NCBI GenBank assembly: GCA_961205875.1 | Contig: OY540809.1 | Span: forward strand, 13,652,267 to 13,716,266 | From: Sialis fuliginosa | Taxonomy: Eukaryota; Arthropoda; Insecta; Megaloptera; Sialidae | Direction of reading: 5' to 3' | Length of the DNA stretch: 64,000 bases | In this document: one piece after another, positions 11,892 through 23,042 of the stretch | Layout of the letters: each line of letters starts with the position of its first letter | How positions within the stretch are numbered: the stretch's first letter is position 1 | Notes under the pieces: generated by a model | The model's input: only the letters and a program-made list of their open reading frames with translations | Told to the model about the DNA's origin: nothing | Databases searched by the model: none | Program-made: the position numbers and the translations under genes

Positions 11892-12640
11892 TTATTAATG
11901 CTCATTTACAGTTTTTTTTCGAATTCATATTTCCTAGGGAATAAGTGCTAGTTATAAATACCTACCTAAAAACTCCCAATTGAATTTTTTACAAGTATGT
12001 ACAAAGCGTGACTCTCTTTTGGAATCGGTCCACCGACGCTAAATCAAATCATGTTTTATTATTTCTGCGCGCAGAAACCGTGTGGCCAATACGTGCGAAT
12101 CGATAACCTCCTCCGCTAAATATTAAAATTCAATTGTCGTTTCGGTTAAAACAACGCCACCGGAAAAATAATTACAGCAACTCCCGGAGTGCGTTGAGAC
12201 CGCGTGCTACCGTTGTCGTTGTTGCAATATTCCTCATGTTGTTTACTTCTGTTGCTTTTACTACACCAGTGGCGTGCGGCGGATATTGATTGTAAATTAT
12301 TGATTGTGTTGTAATCTCAGAATATTTTTGTTTTTCCTTTGGAAATTTCGCTATTGTTGCCACTCTCGTGAACATTTGTTTTCTTATTTTTAATCAAAGA
12401 ACAAGAAAATAAGCTTATTTCGTCTAATTTGAAGGGTACGTATTAAGTAAAATAATATATTTTGTATCAATATTTCTCGTAAATGGGTAAAAATTAAAGA
12501 TAAAATTAAGATAAGTTTGATTTAATTGTTATGCTTACAGGGTGGGGGGATGGGGGTGATCGCCCACCTTAGTTAGTTATCATTATCTTTTTTATATTGA
12601 AATATTATATCAAAATTTTGCGTTTTAGATTTTATTAAAT
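11892..12640. other. Unique-looking region, GC-raised at 12050-12380
   Basis: The stretch 12050-12380 has more CpG and GC than its surroundings (CTGCGCGCAGAAACCG, GGCGTGCGGCGG) and no repeat relative in the window. A plus-strand frame without a start codon reads TVVVVAIFLMLFTSVA near 12208-12258. A 67-codon minus frame covers the same bases. Neither is recognised. It could be regulatory DNA. Confidence 0.3.
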
Positions 12641-12644
12641 GTGT

Positions 12645-12860
12645 GTTTATTATATAGATAAGGACGAGAAAAGCTGAAAATTTCAAACCGCAGATCTATA
12701 TCTCAAACCGTTCTCGAATTATGGTTTCTCAAGGTTTTTATTTTTTTCAAAATTTTGAGAAAAATGATCGTAACTTTTGAACGAGTGATCGGATTTGATT
12801 TTAGTGGACAAATTTGGAATCAGCGTGTCAAAATTAAATCTTATAAATATACCAAACTCA
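12645..12860 (+). repeat. Single arm of foldback family E
   Basis: Matches the left arm of the foldback at 46628-47116: GTTTATTATATAGA, then TTTCAAACCGCAGATC, TATCTCAAACCGTTCT, AACTTTTGAACG and AATCAGCGTGTCA in the same order. The opposite arm is missing. Confidence 0.7.
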
Positions 12861-12929
12861 GGGAAAAACAAATAAATACTAGATAAAAATCGACGGGCCC
12901 ACTAGCCTCATACACCCCTAGTCTAAATA

Positions 12930-13060
12930 ATTGTTAGTTGATACCTGAAATCGATCAAACTTATTAACACTAAACCGATTATTAAATTTCATAACTGTAT
13001 CACAATTTCTTGGTTCTCAAGATATTAAATTAAATTACATTTTGGAGGGCTGTAGCCCCC
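12930..13060 (-). repeat. Repeat pair F, copy 1
   Basis: The reverse complement matches 63323-63425: TTAATATCTTGAGAACC, ACAGTTATGAAATTT and TATCAACNAANAATNGT in order. Boundaries and class are unknown. Confidence 0.55.
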
Positions 13061-13719
13061 TCACGAAAATTTACGGACACGTTCATATTTTGTTATAAAT
13101 ATTTTTCTTGATTAACTAAGTTTGTTCTATCTGATAAGACTCATCCTGTATGCAAACAAATTATTTTAAAAACATAATTTTTTAGAATATATTCATAGAC
13201 CCTTTCAAATATAAAGGTAATTACAACAACCATTCATAAAATTGATGAACTAATCGAGAAATTCAATGTTTTGCTATTCATAACCCCACTTGACTTCATA
13301 CAATGACTGCCACTGTCTACGAACACGTTCAAATTTGTTTAATATTATAGTTTGTCCGGAACTATATTTGAGTGTGTTCAGTTGGCTAAAGTGTTTTAAT
13401 TAAAGTTTCATTGTTTGGAAAATTGCGGTGTGGCAACTCCATACGAGTACTACATATTCAATTTTTAACATACTAAATAAATACATTTACTGTAAAAATA
13501 CAATTAAAATCTTTTAACTACTTATTGAATAAATGTTTATCTATTAATTCTAAAGTAAAACTGATAGCACTAACTTATTATAGTTTTTACAATAATAATT
13601 GAATAAGTTTAAAAAAAACTTACGGTATAAATAAATATAGGGTCAGAAGGGCAATTGTGAAGCAGGGATACAAAAATCAATAATAACTCGAAACTAGCCT
13701 AAATTGTTATTTAAACACG
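13061..13719. other. AT-rich DNA, no gene seen
   Basis: No gene, repeat boundary or RNA structure was recognised. Confidence 0.45.
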
Positions 13720-14292
13720 TAGGGTAGAGCGGGGTAAATATGAAACATCAAAAAATGGGGTAAAAGTGAAACAAGCTTGCAACTAAAAAACTAATTTGTT
13801 TATAGGAGAATTATAAAAACTGACATCATCATTAAATGTTTGTTAAAGCGACCTGAAAATATGAATCGCCTAATAAGTGATGTGTCACCCCTACAGATTT
13901 CCCTGTTAGTCGATGACAAAACGTGCGAATTAAATTTTAATTCTTTGCAACATAACTTTCTGTATAGCTCAGATATTAATTAAAGTTATATTTCACATTG
14001 ATATGCCACAAAGAAGATAAATCAAAGTTGCCTTTGTAGCTTTTCTTTTAATTTTTCGAGAAGTATTTTCCATTAGAGGCCTGTTTCACTTTTTCCCAAA
14101 TTAGAGGTTAAAAATGAAACACACTTTTTTCATTTTTAAAATCAGTGTTGTATCGTACAGTTCAAATGACGTAAGTATTATTCATAAGCGCATCTAGTAG
14201 AATAAATTAAAGTACCTATGAATTTGTATCGTTAATTGTCAAAAAACATGAAAGATTTATATTTTGTTTCACTTTTACCCCAGTTGACCCTA
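13720..14292. mobile_element. TIR element with GGGGTAAAAGTGAAAC ends
   Basis: A 573-bp element. The left end TAGGGTAGAGCGGGGTAAA continues ATGAAACA; the complement of the right end reads TAGGGTCAACTGGGGTAAAA continuing GTGAAACA. Extra GGGGTAAAAGTGAAAC words occur just inside each end and near 14090-14120. No clear target duplication or transposase, so the superfamily is undecided. Confidence 0.7.
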
Positions 14293-14811
14293 CCTATAGT
14301 TATTTTTAATAGTCTCTGAGATATATCTATCTTTTCGAAAAAAATGTGATTCTCTATTTCCACATTTACCCTATTATTAACAGTTTTTTTTTTCAAATTC
14401 TTGTAATTTAAATGAAGTTAGAAAAATATGATACAAACTATTTGTTATATTTTAATATATTTTACAAATACTTTCTTGTTTACTAATATTAATTTTTCAT
14501 TTTGTTATTATTTTTCAATGTTGATTCTGATCAAATGCGGTACTAATATAATGAGAGCAGCAGCCGATTAATCGTATATCACTCAACAAACAGAGACCAA
14601 ATGTCAATAGATAACCACTTGCCCCCCTTGACCCAACAATCAGTGATTCAAATGTCTTCGTTATAAGGATCTCTTATTTATGTATAATTTTTAATGTGTA
14701 CTGTTTTTATATTAATATAAACATATAAATTTCCGTAATAATGATACGTTCGCCGGGATTGAATTTTGAAAAATAGTAAACCAATCCCCCCTCCTCAAAA
14801 AGCAAAAAATT
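14293..14811. other. AT-rich DNA, no gene seen
   Basis: Nothing beyond AT-rich sequence. A short pyrimidine stretch lies near 14785. Confidence 0.45.
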
Positions 14812-14986
14812 CTTATAAATGCGAAAGTAATTGTGTCCGTCTGTCTGTTGGTTACCTTTACACAGCGAAACCGCTGAATCGATTATGATGAAATTTGCAT
14901 TTTGAGGAAGGGCATAGGCTTTTGTTTTTCGAAAAATTGATTAGATAAAAAAATACAAATTCCATTCGGACGCGGGTAACAGCTAG
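14812..14986 (+). mobile_element. Helitron-like element, family G, copy 1
   Basis: About 175 bp running from ATAAATGCGAAAGTAATTG through GTCCGTCTGTCTG and CCGCTGAATCGAT to GACGCGGGTAACAGCTAG, followed by T. The CTAG end before T fits Helitron termini, and the GCGGG...AACAGCTAG tail resembles lepidopteran Helitron-like repeats as I remember them. Non-autonomous. Confidence 0.6.
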
Positions 14987-16091
14987 TTTATTATAATTAG
15001 ACAAATCTTAGCTTTCTAGGTTCAATAGCTAGAAAACAGTGTTGATTTCATTTTTCCGATTCGGTACGAAGTACTAAAATTTAGTCAAAATCTAAAATAT
15101 TCAGTTTTAATGATGTGCAACAAAGTTCAAAAATTTAATTTTTTTTATATTTCTAGAGAAAAATGGACATTTTTTAAAGTTACGTAAAAATAATTGTACT
15201 TACATATTATAAATAATTTAAACATTATTTTAAATATTATAATTTCTACTTTCCATGGAATTTGCAGCAAAATTATGGAATTATAAAAAAATGTATGTAT
15301 AATTAAAATTCGTCGCATTTTATTCAAAAAAATAATTCAATTGAATTCCCTTTGTTTACTCTTCACTTCCCAAAATTTTCAAATTTAATTCAACCTTCGG
15401 CTTCGGCAAAATCAGACACTACTTTTTACGTAAAAGAATTGTGTAGGTATAAAAAAAAAGTTTCTTAATATTATTACAAAACAATTTATAGATATAATTG
15501 TACAAATCGATAAGAAATTGGGATCATTACTTATCTAAAATCGATTGATACTTTTATTTCAAAATGTATTTAGAACTTTATTTCAACTTGATCTAGATAA
15601 AGAAGAGAAATCCAAGTAACATAATCTTCTGCCTGTGGACCCAATAAATTATAATTCCCATCAATAATACAAATGACAAATAAATAATTTATACAGATGA
15701 TATATCATCAAAAGCGGCATTTATAAAGAACACGGAAAATTCAAAGAACCTAATTAATTTTGCATCAATAGATAATCATTTATTTAAATAAAAGGTTAAT
15801 ATGTGGAAAAAAATCCACATTAACATTTTTATTTCGTATGATCTCAGTATTGAATATCTCTGATCACATCGGATAATTTTAATTAAATCGTCAAGGCTTT
15901 ACAATGTCATTTGAAAAATAGATTATTCATGAAATGCTCGAAATCATGTATCTCTATTAATTAGTGTTATGGCGTTTTTGATATATGCTAAATATTATTT
16001 TTGTATCATACAGGTAATTAAGATATGTTAAATATGTTGATTATTATAGACACGTGGAAATGAGTTATTGAATTTATAATTTGTTGTATTA
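14987..16091. other. AT-rich DNA, no gene seen
   Basis: A short hairpin (ATGTGGA and TCCACAT) sits near 15801-15820. Open frames are AT-driven and not protein-like. Confidence 0.45.
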
Positions 16092-16159
16092 TAAGGTACT
16101 GGCACCAGGCTTTGTCAATACCCCAGTGTTGGACACTTGTTTAATTAAATGTACTAAAT

Positions 16160-16707
16160 CACGCTTGCACAACTCAAAATGTAAGGCGGGCCATAATACT
16201 TTATGAAAAACTTGTGCGGACCGAAAACAATAGGACAAAAAATAATATTATTTAATTATTTAAAAATGAAATAAATATTTATATTGTTTTTCTGTATGCC
16301 GAGTGTTTTTTTAAACATTCCAGCGGATTATTTTCAAAATAACGAATTTTCAGAAAAAATATTTCGGACAAAAGTTTCATGGTTAAAAACATTAAAGGTC
16401 ACTTTGATGGGTTTTCAGTTTCAACTTTTCTTGAACTTGAAAACCCATCAAAGTGACCCTTCTAAGCTCACCCCATATTGTCAATATTTAGCCCCCTCAA
16501 AACCATAAAACCTTTGTCTGAAAATTTATAATTTTCGAAATAATCCGCTGGAAAGTCTTATAAAAAACATCCGGTATATACCTTTCATAATATTATAAAT
16601 CAATAAGCTAGGGAATATTATTTTTAATTTATAATATTATGCATTTTCACCAAAACCTTCGCGGGCCGCAACGTGAGTACTGGCGGGCCGTATGTTGTGC
16701 AGGCCTG
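16160..16707. mobile_element. hAT-like MITE nested in family C copy 3
   Basis: Inserted in the MITE between two exact copies of TACTAAAT (16152-16159 and 16708-16715), the 8-bp duplication expected of hAT transposition. Ends are CACGCTTGCACAAC and GTTGTGCAGGCCTG (complement CAGGCCTGCACAAC), with GGCGGGCC just inside each end. Its centre is itself a foldback. Non-autonomous. Confidence 0.88.
16290..16585. mobile_element. Foldback inside the hAT-like MITE
   Basis: Third nesting level. The inner stem pairs GGTCACTTTGATGGGTTTTC with its complement near 16396-16459, and the outer stem pairs CCAGCGGATTATTTT (near 16320) with AATAATCCGCTGG (near 16541-16553). Loop-side bases contain a short run CACCCCATATTG. 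It may be an independent insertion or the original palindromic body of the hAT MITE; no separate target duplication was found. Confidence 0.75.
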
Positions 16708-17136
16708 TACTAAATTACAAATATTTGTTAATATTTGATCACTGCCATTACTGAATCGTAATCTATAGACACTTAACTATAAAACAGCTTAATTTGATGA
16801 CAATCGGCCAATCAGTGTCAAAATGGTGGACATTTAAACTAATTATTAGTGTAATCTATTTATTATTATATTAAATTGTTCAAATTTTACTATTCTTTAT
16901 TTTATAACTTTTGTGTCGTAGTACTTATCATTTTGTAATCATTAGCAAGTAGGTGTCCATCACTGGGTGACTAAAAAAACAAATTATATTTGCGAACTTT
17001 GGTAATTAAATTGATTTAATAAAGAGGTACTTATTTTATTAGTAACATTTCATGAGAATTACAAAAAAGAAGCCCATCAATTACAAAAACAATATACCTT
17101 GCTCTTAAAGCGGGCAAGACTGGTGCCAGTACCTTA

Positions 17137-18119
17137 TCAGTTGCATGAATAGGTTATAGAGATTTTCTAGACAGAATTTAAAAGTCGCGTAGATCTCTCG
17201 TACTGAATGTATAAGGTTATGTTCATAGGCGTCCGTTGAAGGGGAGGGGTTGTTTGTCAGAAGTGAATGTAATATTTAGTTTTAAAATATGTGATAGTGA
17301 AGATAATGTGAAAAACAAAAAAAAGTTTTTTTCTTCAAAAATATTTTTCCAGTGTTTGTATTTGTTGGAAATCTATTCTTTCATTATATAAAACTACTCC
17401 CTATATACCGAAAACTTTCTAACGATAATGTACATACTCACATTTACCCCCCCCCCCCAACCCCCTTTCCATTTAATTGCTCTTTCCCAGCTCATCTATT
17501 TAACAACCTACCATTAACTATTTCTCTGCAAACGACAAAAAAAACTGTAAGAACAACAAGAAACAATAATAACACCTAACTGTTTTTACGTAACAGTTTT
17601 TTTCTTCTTCACCTTCTTCCAGGACTTTAACTGCAATAAATGTACTCCGTACGGCTTCATGAATTACGTATATAGCGTTTCCATAAATGTGATTTATTAT
17701 CATTTTATTCATACGTTTATTACAGCCGAAAAAAATTTATATTCAACGAAGTAACAACAGTTCTAACAAATAATATGAATCTGAATTCAATTAGGGAAAT
17801 GTCATGGAGCTGTTTCATTCGACAAATTCATTAACATTTAAGTAATATTTCCTTCCGACTATAAATGGTCGAGATGCTAACATCACAATGAAAAAAAATT
17901 ACTGTATGGTGCAGCATATCATTAATTGTTTTATACCAGTGGTTCTGAACATTGATTTTGTTGTGGGCTCATATCATAAATGTATTTAAATTCGGAAAAA
18001 TATATGAATCAGCACTGTCACAGCCTTTAAGCTATTGATTCGTTTGAACTACAAAGCTTAGATTTTTTGAGGGAGGCAAATATTAATATAAAAATTAAAT
18101 ATATTTTTGAAAATGATCT
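17137..18119. other. AT-rich DNA with an hAT-like end at 17938
   Basis: No gene is visible. At 17938-17972, CAGTGGTTCTGAACATTG followed by GTTGTGGGCTC resembles an isolated hAT terminus. A run of 12 C lies at 17447-17458. Confidence 0.4.
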
Positions 18120-18410
18120 TTCAAGCGGATACGGATGTTAACTGACGTCAATTTTTGAATTTTTCGAATAATTTAGAAACAGTGCGAATAGAGTAATCCG
18201 GTCAAAAATGAAAACCCCTAAAAACCAGTTTAATGTAATCGAGTGGTAAAAAAACAGTATATACATTTTTTTCATGCTCCAAAAATTTACCCCGACCCCA
18301 AAATATCAAATTTAAAAAAATGTATTTTTCAAACGCTCCCAATTGCGCGCCATGTTGCATGACGTCATAATCCAGTACTGAAATGTCAGTCAATGCTTAT
18401 ATAAGTTATA
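18120..18410. promoter_or_regulatory. Patch with two perfect CRE-like sites
   Basis: TGACGTCA occurs at 18143-18150 and at 18360-18367. The second follows GCGCGCCATGTTGCA. CRE/ATF-type factors bind TGACGTCA, but binding here is not shown by sequence alone, and the surrounding DNA may be an old repeat. Confidence 0.25.
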
Positions 18411-19279
18411 AAACAAAACTTCTGGAAAAAGATTTATAACTGTGATAGAAGGAAACTAAGGAAAAAATTAAAAGTAAGGTTATTCTATATAGTTGCAATA
18501 TGTACAATTATAATATACTCGAGAAATTACGGCTTTCTAAGGGCAACAATTCCAAATTTGAGGATTAAGTTCATTTTTATTATTCATCTATATAGTTTTT
18601 ATATTTCATGTCAGGTTAAATGCGAGCTGCTTTTTACGACTTTTAATATTGAATAATTTATAAAAAAATTTTAGCCTAATCTTTGCGATTAAGTAATAAA
18701 AAGGTATGTCAAAAATTTCCGGATTACTTATTTCGGCGAGTAGGGTATCAAATGAAAGAAATTTAAATAAATTTTTTTTTTCGAAATCAAAAATGGCGGA
18801 ACTAACTTTAATGACATTAATAAAAATTCTAATATTTTATCTGACTTTAGCAAAAATATGCAATCAAATTTTAATATTGGCATTGTGTCCATTATATAGA
18901 TATTATATAATAGAGACTCGACTGTCTTATTTTATCTCTTTATATTTTTACAACAGACATTGATTACCATGAAAACATTACTTCCTTTCTCCGACAGCGT
19001 TACTATAAATAGCAGAGATTATTATTACAATACTGCATCTTGTACGTTCGGCATATCATTAATTGAATATAAAAATGAGTGGATATTTGTATGCGAGTGC
19101 GTGCCCACTTCCCTATAGAGTATAGAGGACAACCCGTGTGCGAGTGTCTGGAATTACTAAGCGATTCATTGAGAATAGTTCTTGTATATGTATATATTAC
19201 ATATAGATGATGAGGAATCAATATAGAAGATTTTAAATTAAAGTGTTTATTTCGCAGGTCTGTATTATCCATACTATTA
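18411..19279. other. AT-rich DNA, no gene seen
   Basis: Short open frames only. AAAATGGCGGAAC near 18790 resembles the ATGGCG words seen beside the CRE-like sites. Confidence 0.4.
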
Positions 19280-19629
19280 TTACACAGGCCTACAAAAAAA
19301 TACTTTTGAACTGGTATCTCTACTTCAATAAGTGATTTCGGAGGCTTTTGACGTGATGAACCCGAATCCGTCACCCGAATTGCTCCATCAGGTCAGGTTT
19401 TTGATATAACCTAACCTAAAAGTGTCCAAAATGACAATTTTGGTAATATTTAAGAATTTATTACCAAGTAGGTAATTTTTTTCTAAAGTTTTCGTTCGCG
19501 GTAAGAAAAAGTACTATCTTTCCTCTTTAAAACGAATTTTTATTTTTTACTGTACGATTTTTTGTCACCGAAATATACTAGTTTGAATATATTATATTTT
19601 TCTTAAAAGAGTAGACACAGTGACACAAT

Positions 19630-20629
19630 TAGGGTTTGCAATCCCGCAGACTTTTTTTTCCCGCGGGAATTTTGCGGGAAATCTGTAAATCCCGCGGGAT
19701 CCCGCGGGATCCCGCACTTTTTCCAACATTTTTATTATTCATGCTTAAAATTACTATTATTTAGTTAACATGACAATTAAATAATGAAAAATAGTTTCAT
19801 AGCGGTAACATATGATACATAAACGTAACATGTACCGTATAGACCGACATAAAATCCATAAATACACCTGTGAATAGGAGATTGTCTAATATGTTAGGTA
19901 CAAGTACAAGATGCTTCTAACTACTTTTGTCTTTTTGTTCGATTATCCATTTCAATTTTTTTAAGTCCTTCGTTGCTTATAAATTAGCCCTTGTTTTATA
20001 TGTAGGTCGCCTTTTACGCCGCGCTGGTATATACGGTATGTCACTAAAACTAAACCATTACATATCATTATTTACGGTTGTATTTTAGGGACAATCTGTT
20101 AAAAAATATCGTGTAGATCGTATAGAAAAAGATAGTTTTGAGAAAACACGAATTTTGTGTATTAAATTTTTGTGGTTAACTTTCATTTAATCTGCCATTC
20201 TTCTTCTAAATTTTTGTATTTCGTATTTTTTATGTTTTTTTTTGTAATCTGCGGGCTGTTCGAGCTTCTTTCGTCGCCTGAGTCGCACGAATCCTGGCAT
20301 GTTTTAATCGGTTGTGCGGTCACATTTTTCGAACGTTTTTTTTTTTTAATTCTGGAGGTATGTTACCACTTAACTAATCGTGAACAAGATATAATTTATT
20401 TCACTAGTTTCATATTCAGTCATCTCAACCTTAATTTTTTTTCAAAATTGTTACCTTTTTTTATCCATATTTACGCTTTATAAGTATTCAAAACGCACGC
20501 GACCTACAAATTTAATGTTCAAAAAATTCCGCACGGATCCCGCATTTTCAGTGCGGGATCCGCAGATCTCCAAAACGTGCGGGATCCCGCGGGAATGCGG
20601 GATCCCGCATTGCGGGATTGCAAACCCTA
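19630..20629. mobile_element. hAT-like element with GCGGGATCCCGC repeats
   Basis: Exactly 1000 bp between perfect GACACAAT duplications (19622-19629 and 20630-20637). TIRs are TAGGGTTTGCAATCCCGC and GCGGGATTGCAAACCCTA, an 18-bp perfect match. Both ends hold clusters of the palindrome GCGGGATCCCGC, a striking GC island in AT-rich DNA and a likely transposase-binding array. A lysine-rich minus-strand remnant lies inside. Confidence 0.92.
20183..20373 (-). pseudogene. Possible coding remnant inside hAT-like element
   Basis: A minus-strand open segment of about 63 codons without a start codon. It is charged and polar: PPELKKKKRSKNVTAQP near the beginning and KNLEEEWQIK before the stop. The KKKKR run resembles a nuclear-localisation stretch. 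Composition is unlike the AT-driven chance frames nearby, so it may be a leftover of transposase or a captured exon. No family motif (BED finger, RNase H-like core, hATC) is visible. Confidence 0.3.
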
Positions 20630-20970
20630 GACACAATGGACTTTACTATACATTAAATATAACAATAACTTCAAACTATGTAGTTTATTTCGGTGAAAAA
20701 AATCGTACAGTAGAAAGTAAAAATTTATTTTAAAGAGAAAAGATAGTACTACTTCTTACCATGAACGAAAACTTTAGAAAAAAATTACCTACTTGGTAAT
20801 AAATTCTTAAATATTACCAAAATTGTCATTTTGGACACTTTTAGGTTAGGTTATATCAAAAACCTGATCTGATGGAGCAATTCGGGTGACGGATTCGGGT
20901 TCAGCACGTCAAAAGCCTCCGAAATCACCTATTTAAGTAGAGACACCAAATATGATGTCGGCCTGTGTTA

Positions 20971-21160
20971 TAAATGCGAAGGTAACTAGCGTCTGTTACC
21001 TTTTCACGGTTAAACTGCTAAACTGATCTTCATGAAATTTGGTAGAAAGATAGCTGCATCTTGAGGAAGAAGATATAGGCTACTTTGTATCTCGAAAAAT
21101 TGATCAGATAAAAAATTTAAAAATACAAATTCCACGCGGACGAAGTCGCAGGTAATAGAC
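20971..21160 (+). mobile_element. Helitron-like element, family G, copy 2
   Basis: Starts TAAATGCGAAGGTAACTAGC directly beside the TTA duplication of the foldback, carries GATCTTCATGAAATTTGG and GGCTACTTTGTATCTCG, and runs to CACGCGGACGAAGTCGCAGG then TAATAG. The final CTAG is degraded. Confidence 0.55.
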
Positions 21161-21858
21161 TCGGGAATTACTGAACCGATTTCAATGTGGTTTTCACCAA
21201 TATTTAGATAATTTTTCTGTGCAGTGTCGTGTCTGTTAATATTTTATGAAAACCTAAGATTTAACACCAAAAGACTAAACAAAATCTTTATCATGTCGTG
21301 TTTTGTTTCCATGATGTAACAGCATACACAACTGTCATTTAGGTATATAATAACCATGAAATACATAATTCTATAATATACGGTTTCAGTATTTTATAAA
21401 TTAAGGTCACTATGATCACGTCTCTTTCAAATATTTTGTCGAACAAATAGAAGATTTTTGACACATGCTAACAAATATTTTGAAATTTATTGATTGAAAA
21501 TTGAAGTATAAAGAAACATTTCACTTCCAAGAAAGATAAAATATCGAAATTAATTATTATGATTGGTGCTAACCTATTTGTTTATTTATTTTTGATTTTC
21601 ATATAAATTCAAAAGACAAGACCTGGTGTTTCCTGGGAGTTTGAAAATATAATTTTATACGATTTTCTCAACAACTACTGAACGGATTTTATTCTGGTTT
21701 TCACTAATAGATAGGTAAAGTTTAGTGTATAATTTTTGTATATTTTGTGTAAATGAAGTCGGAAAAAACAATTTGCGGTGAATTGTGTGTTGTGGGCATG
21801 ATTACTTTATGTTTAATTGAATTAATATTCCCGGGTAACACCGGGTCCAATGCGCTAA
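21161..21858 (+). mobile_element. Helitron-like sequence, family D, copies 2 and 3
   Basis: Two stretches of the family core occur: a short one at about 21161-21250 (ACTGAACCGATTTCAATGTGG) and a fuller one from about 21620 to 21858 that ends CCCGGGTAACACCGGG, TCCAATGCG, CTAA. The hairpin plus CTRR end fits a Helitron 3' terminus. The 5' ends are uncertain. Confidence 0.55.
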
Positions 21859-21865
21859 TATTATA

Positions 21866-22130
21866 TAAAACCTAACCAAATTTTTCCCAATTTTTCCACT
21901 CGGAACACTTCCTCTGTTACCAATAACAGTTTCCCTGCAGTAAATTACTCCCCTCCCCTCCACGGGGGCGTGTATCCTGAAAAAATGATTAGATGTCGCG
22001 GGAAACAGCTAGAATTCTATAAAATCTAACAAATTTTTCCACTCGGAACACTTCCTCTGTTATAATAAGAGTTTTCCCTACAATATATCACCCCACCCCC
22101 CCAGGGGCGTAAATTTCCTAGACAAAAAGC
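21866..22130 (+). repeat. Two-unit tandem duplication
   Basis: AATTTTTCCACTCGGAACAC with CTTCCTCTGTTA occurs twice about 140 bp apart, each followed by a CCCC-rich block and a GGGGCGT word. The first unit ends with GTCGCGGGAAACAGCTAG (CTAG at 22009-22012), a Helitron-like 3' end, so this may be a duplicated Helitron tail. Confidence 0.6.
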
Positions 22131-22139
22131 GTATTGTGT

Positions 22140-22340
22140 TTCATACCGTACGCACAATATTATTCCCAACCGCGGAGAATGAATAAATCATTCGAAGAGA
22201 CGTTTCTGATGCAGCAATCGGAGAACGATCTGTAACGCCGATCAATTAACCAAACAAATTATGTACAGCTCACGGCAATTATTAATCGCTAATGATCATT
22301 CATACCGCAGCGTTTCGACATTTGTGTGGTCTGCGGCCCA
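22140..22340. promoter_or_regulatory. Unique GC-raised stretch, possible enhancer
   Basis: Less AT-rich than its surroundings and without a repeat relative in the window. It contains forkhead-like AACCAAACAAAT, several ATTA/TAAT homeodomain-type words (GGCAATTATTAATCGC) and a Runt-like TGTGGTCTGCGG. This motif mix is what conserved insect enhancers often show. Function is not demonstrated. Confidence 0.25.
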
Positions 22341-22481
22341 AAAAATATACAATTTTTATTAATTGGCTGCACTGTTTCTCGTGATGTGACAATATTTTGT
22401 AGCTCAGATGAAAAATGAGAACGGGATAAATGCAATAAATTGTGAGAGAATATCACTGTGATGGATCAAAAATCGATTTTT

Positions 22482-22930
22482 ACTTCCATGTTCTGAAAGA
22501 AATGGAAGTATTGTAATACCATCGAAAAATCGTGTCCGAGAAAATGACAAATTTTGATTGTACTAACTTTAAAGTTAATTTCCGCATGACGGCTGTGCGT
22601 GTGTCTGTGTATCTGTGTGTCAGGATGTAGAATTTTTTTTCGTTCACGATAACTACTGTAAAAATGCACCGATCTGAATTATTTTTGGGGAAAATATTTG
22701 TCTCAGTGTGTACTCCAGACCTATTGATTTTGGTGCTAATCGGATTAGGGGTTTTGGAAATTTTGTAATTTTTTTCGTCTAAAAAGCGAACAATGCGAGT
22801 ATTATCTCACTAATTTTGATAAGACTGGATACATTTGTAGTTCAATTGAACCTAAGGGACATTTATTATTTGTACGTGCCTAAACAGCCATTGAAAAAAT
22901 TATTTAAAAAGATAGAAAGAACATGGAAGT
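22482..22930. mobile_element. TIR element with ACTTCCATGTTCT ends
   Basis: A 449-bp segment bounded by ACTTCCATGTTCT and AGAACATGGAAGT, a perfect 13-bp inverted pair, with a GTGTGTCTGTGTATCTGTGTG microsatellite-like core. No coding capacity or certain target duplication. Confidence 0.55.
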
Positions 22931-23042
22931 CATGTATGGTTCTCCATACCGATATTAAAATTATATTTTCTTAAAGTTTATCTCCAAAAAATTTCAAGTC
23001 AAAATATTAATAATTCGGGCAAGACATACACGAGTGTATGCC

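Larger units (their letters stand above)
16094..17134 (+). mobile_element. TA-target MITE family C, copy 3 (interrupted)
   Basis: Ends are AGGTACTGGCACCAGG and CTGGTGCCAGTACCT, flanked by TA (16092-16093 and 17135-17136). The element is 1041 bp only because an hAT-like insertion occupies 16160-16707. Removing that and one 8-bp duplication leaves about 485 bp, in line with copy 4. Family words such as AATTTGATGACAATCGGCC and AAGCGGGCAAGACTGG are kept. Confidence 0.88.
19283..20967. mobile_element. Foldback with ~330-bp arms, TTA duplications
   Basis: The arms 19283-19629 and 20630-20967 are near-identical inverted copies, both starting CACAGGCC at the outer edge and flanked by TTA (19280-19282 and 20968-20970). 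Shared blocks include GATTTCGGAGGCTTTTGACG and TTTGATATAACCTAACCTAA. The loop is split by a 1000-bp hAT-like element. A 3-bp TTA duplication fits PIF/Harbinger-like insertion; a TA reading is also possible. The empty foldback would be about 677 bp. Confidence 0.88.

Noticed and set aside
12172-12375. 67-codon minus-strand frame and an overlapping signal-peptide-like plus frame
   Set aside because: The plus frame has no start codon and the minus frame no recognisable motif. Kept only as a note under the region.
19003-19374. 123-codon minus-strand frame, the longest in the window
   Set aside because: Half of it lies in the arm of a foldback repeat and the rest shows no motif. The composition follows local bases.
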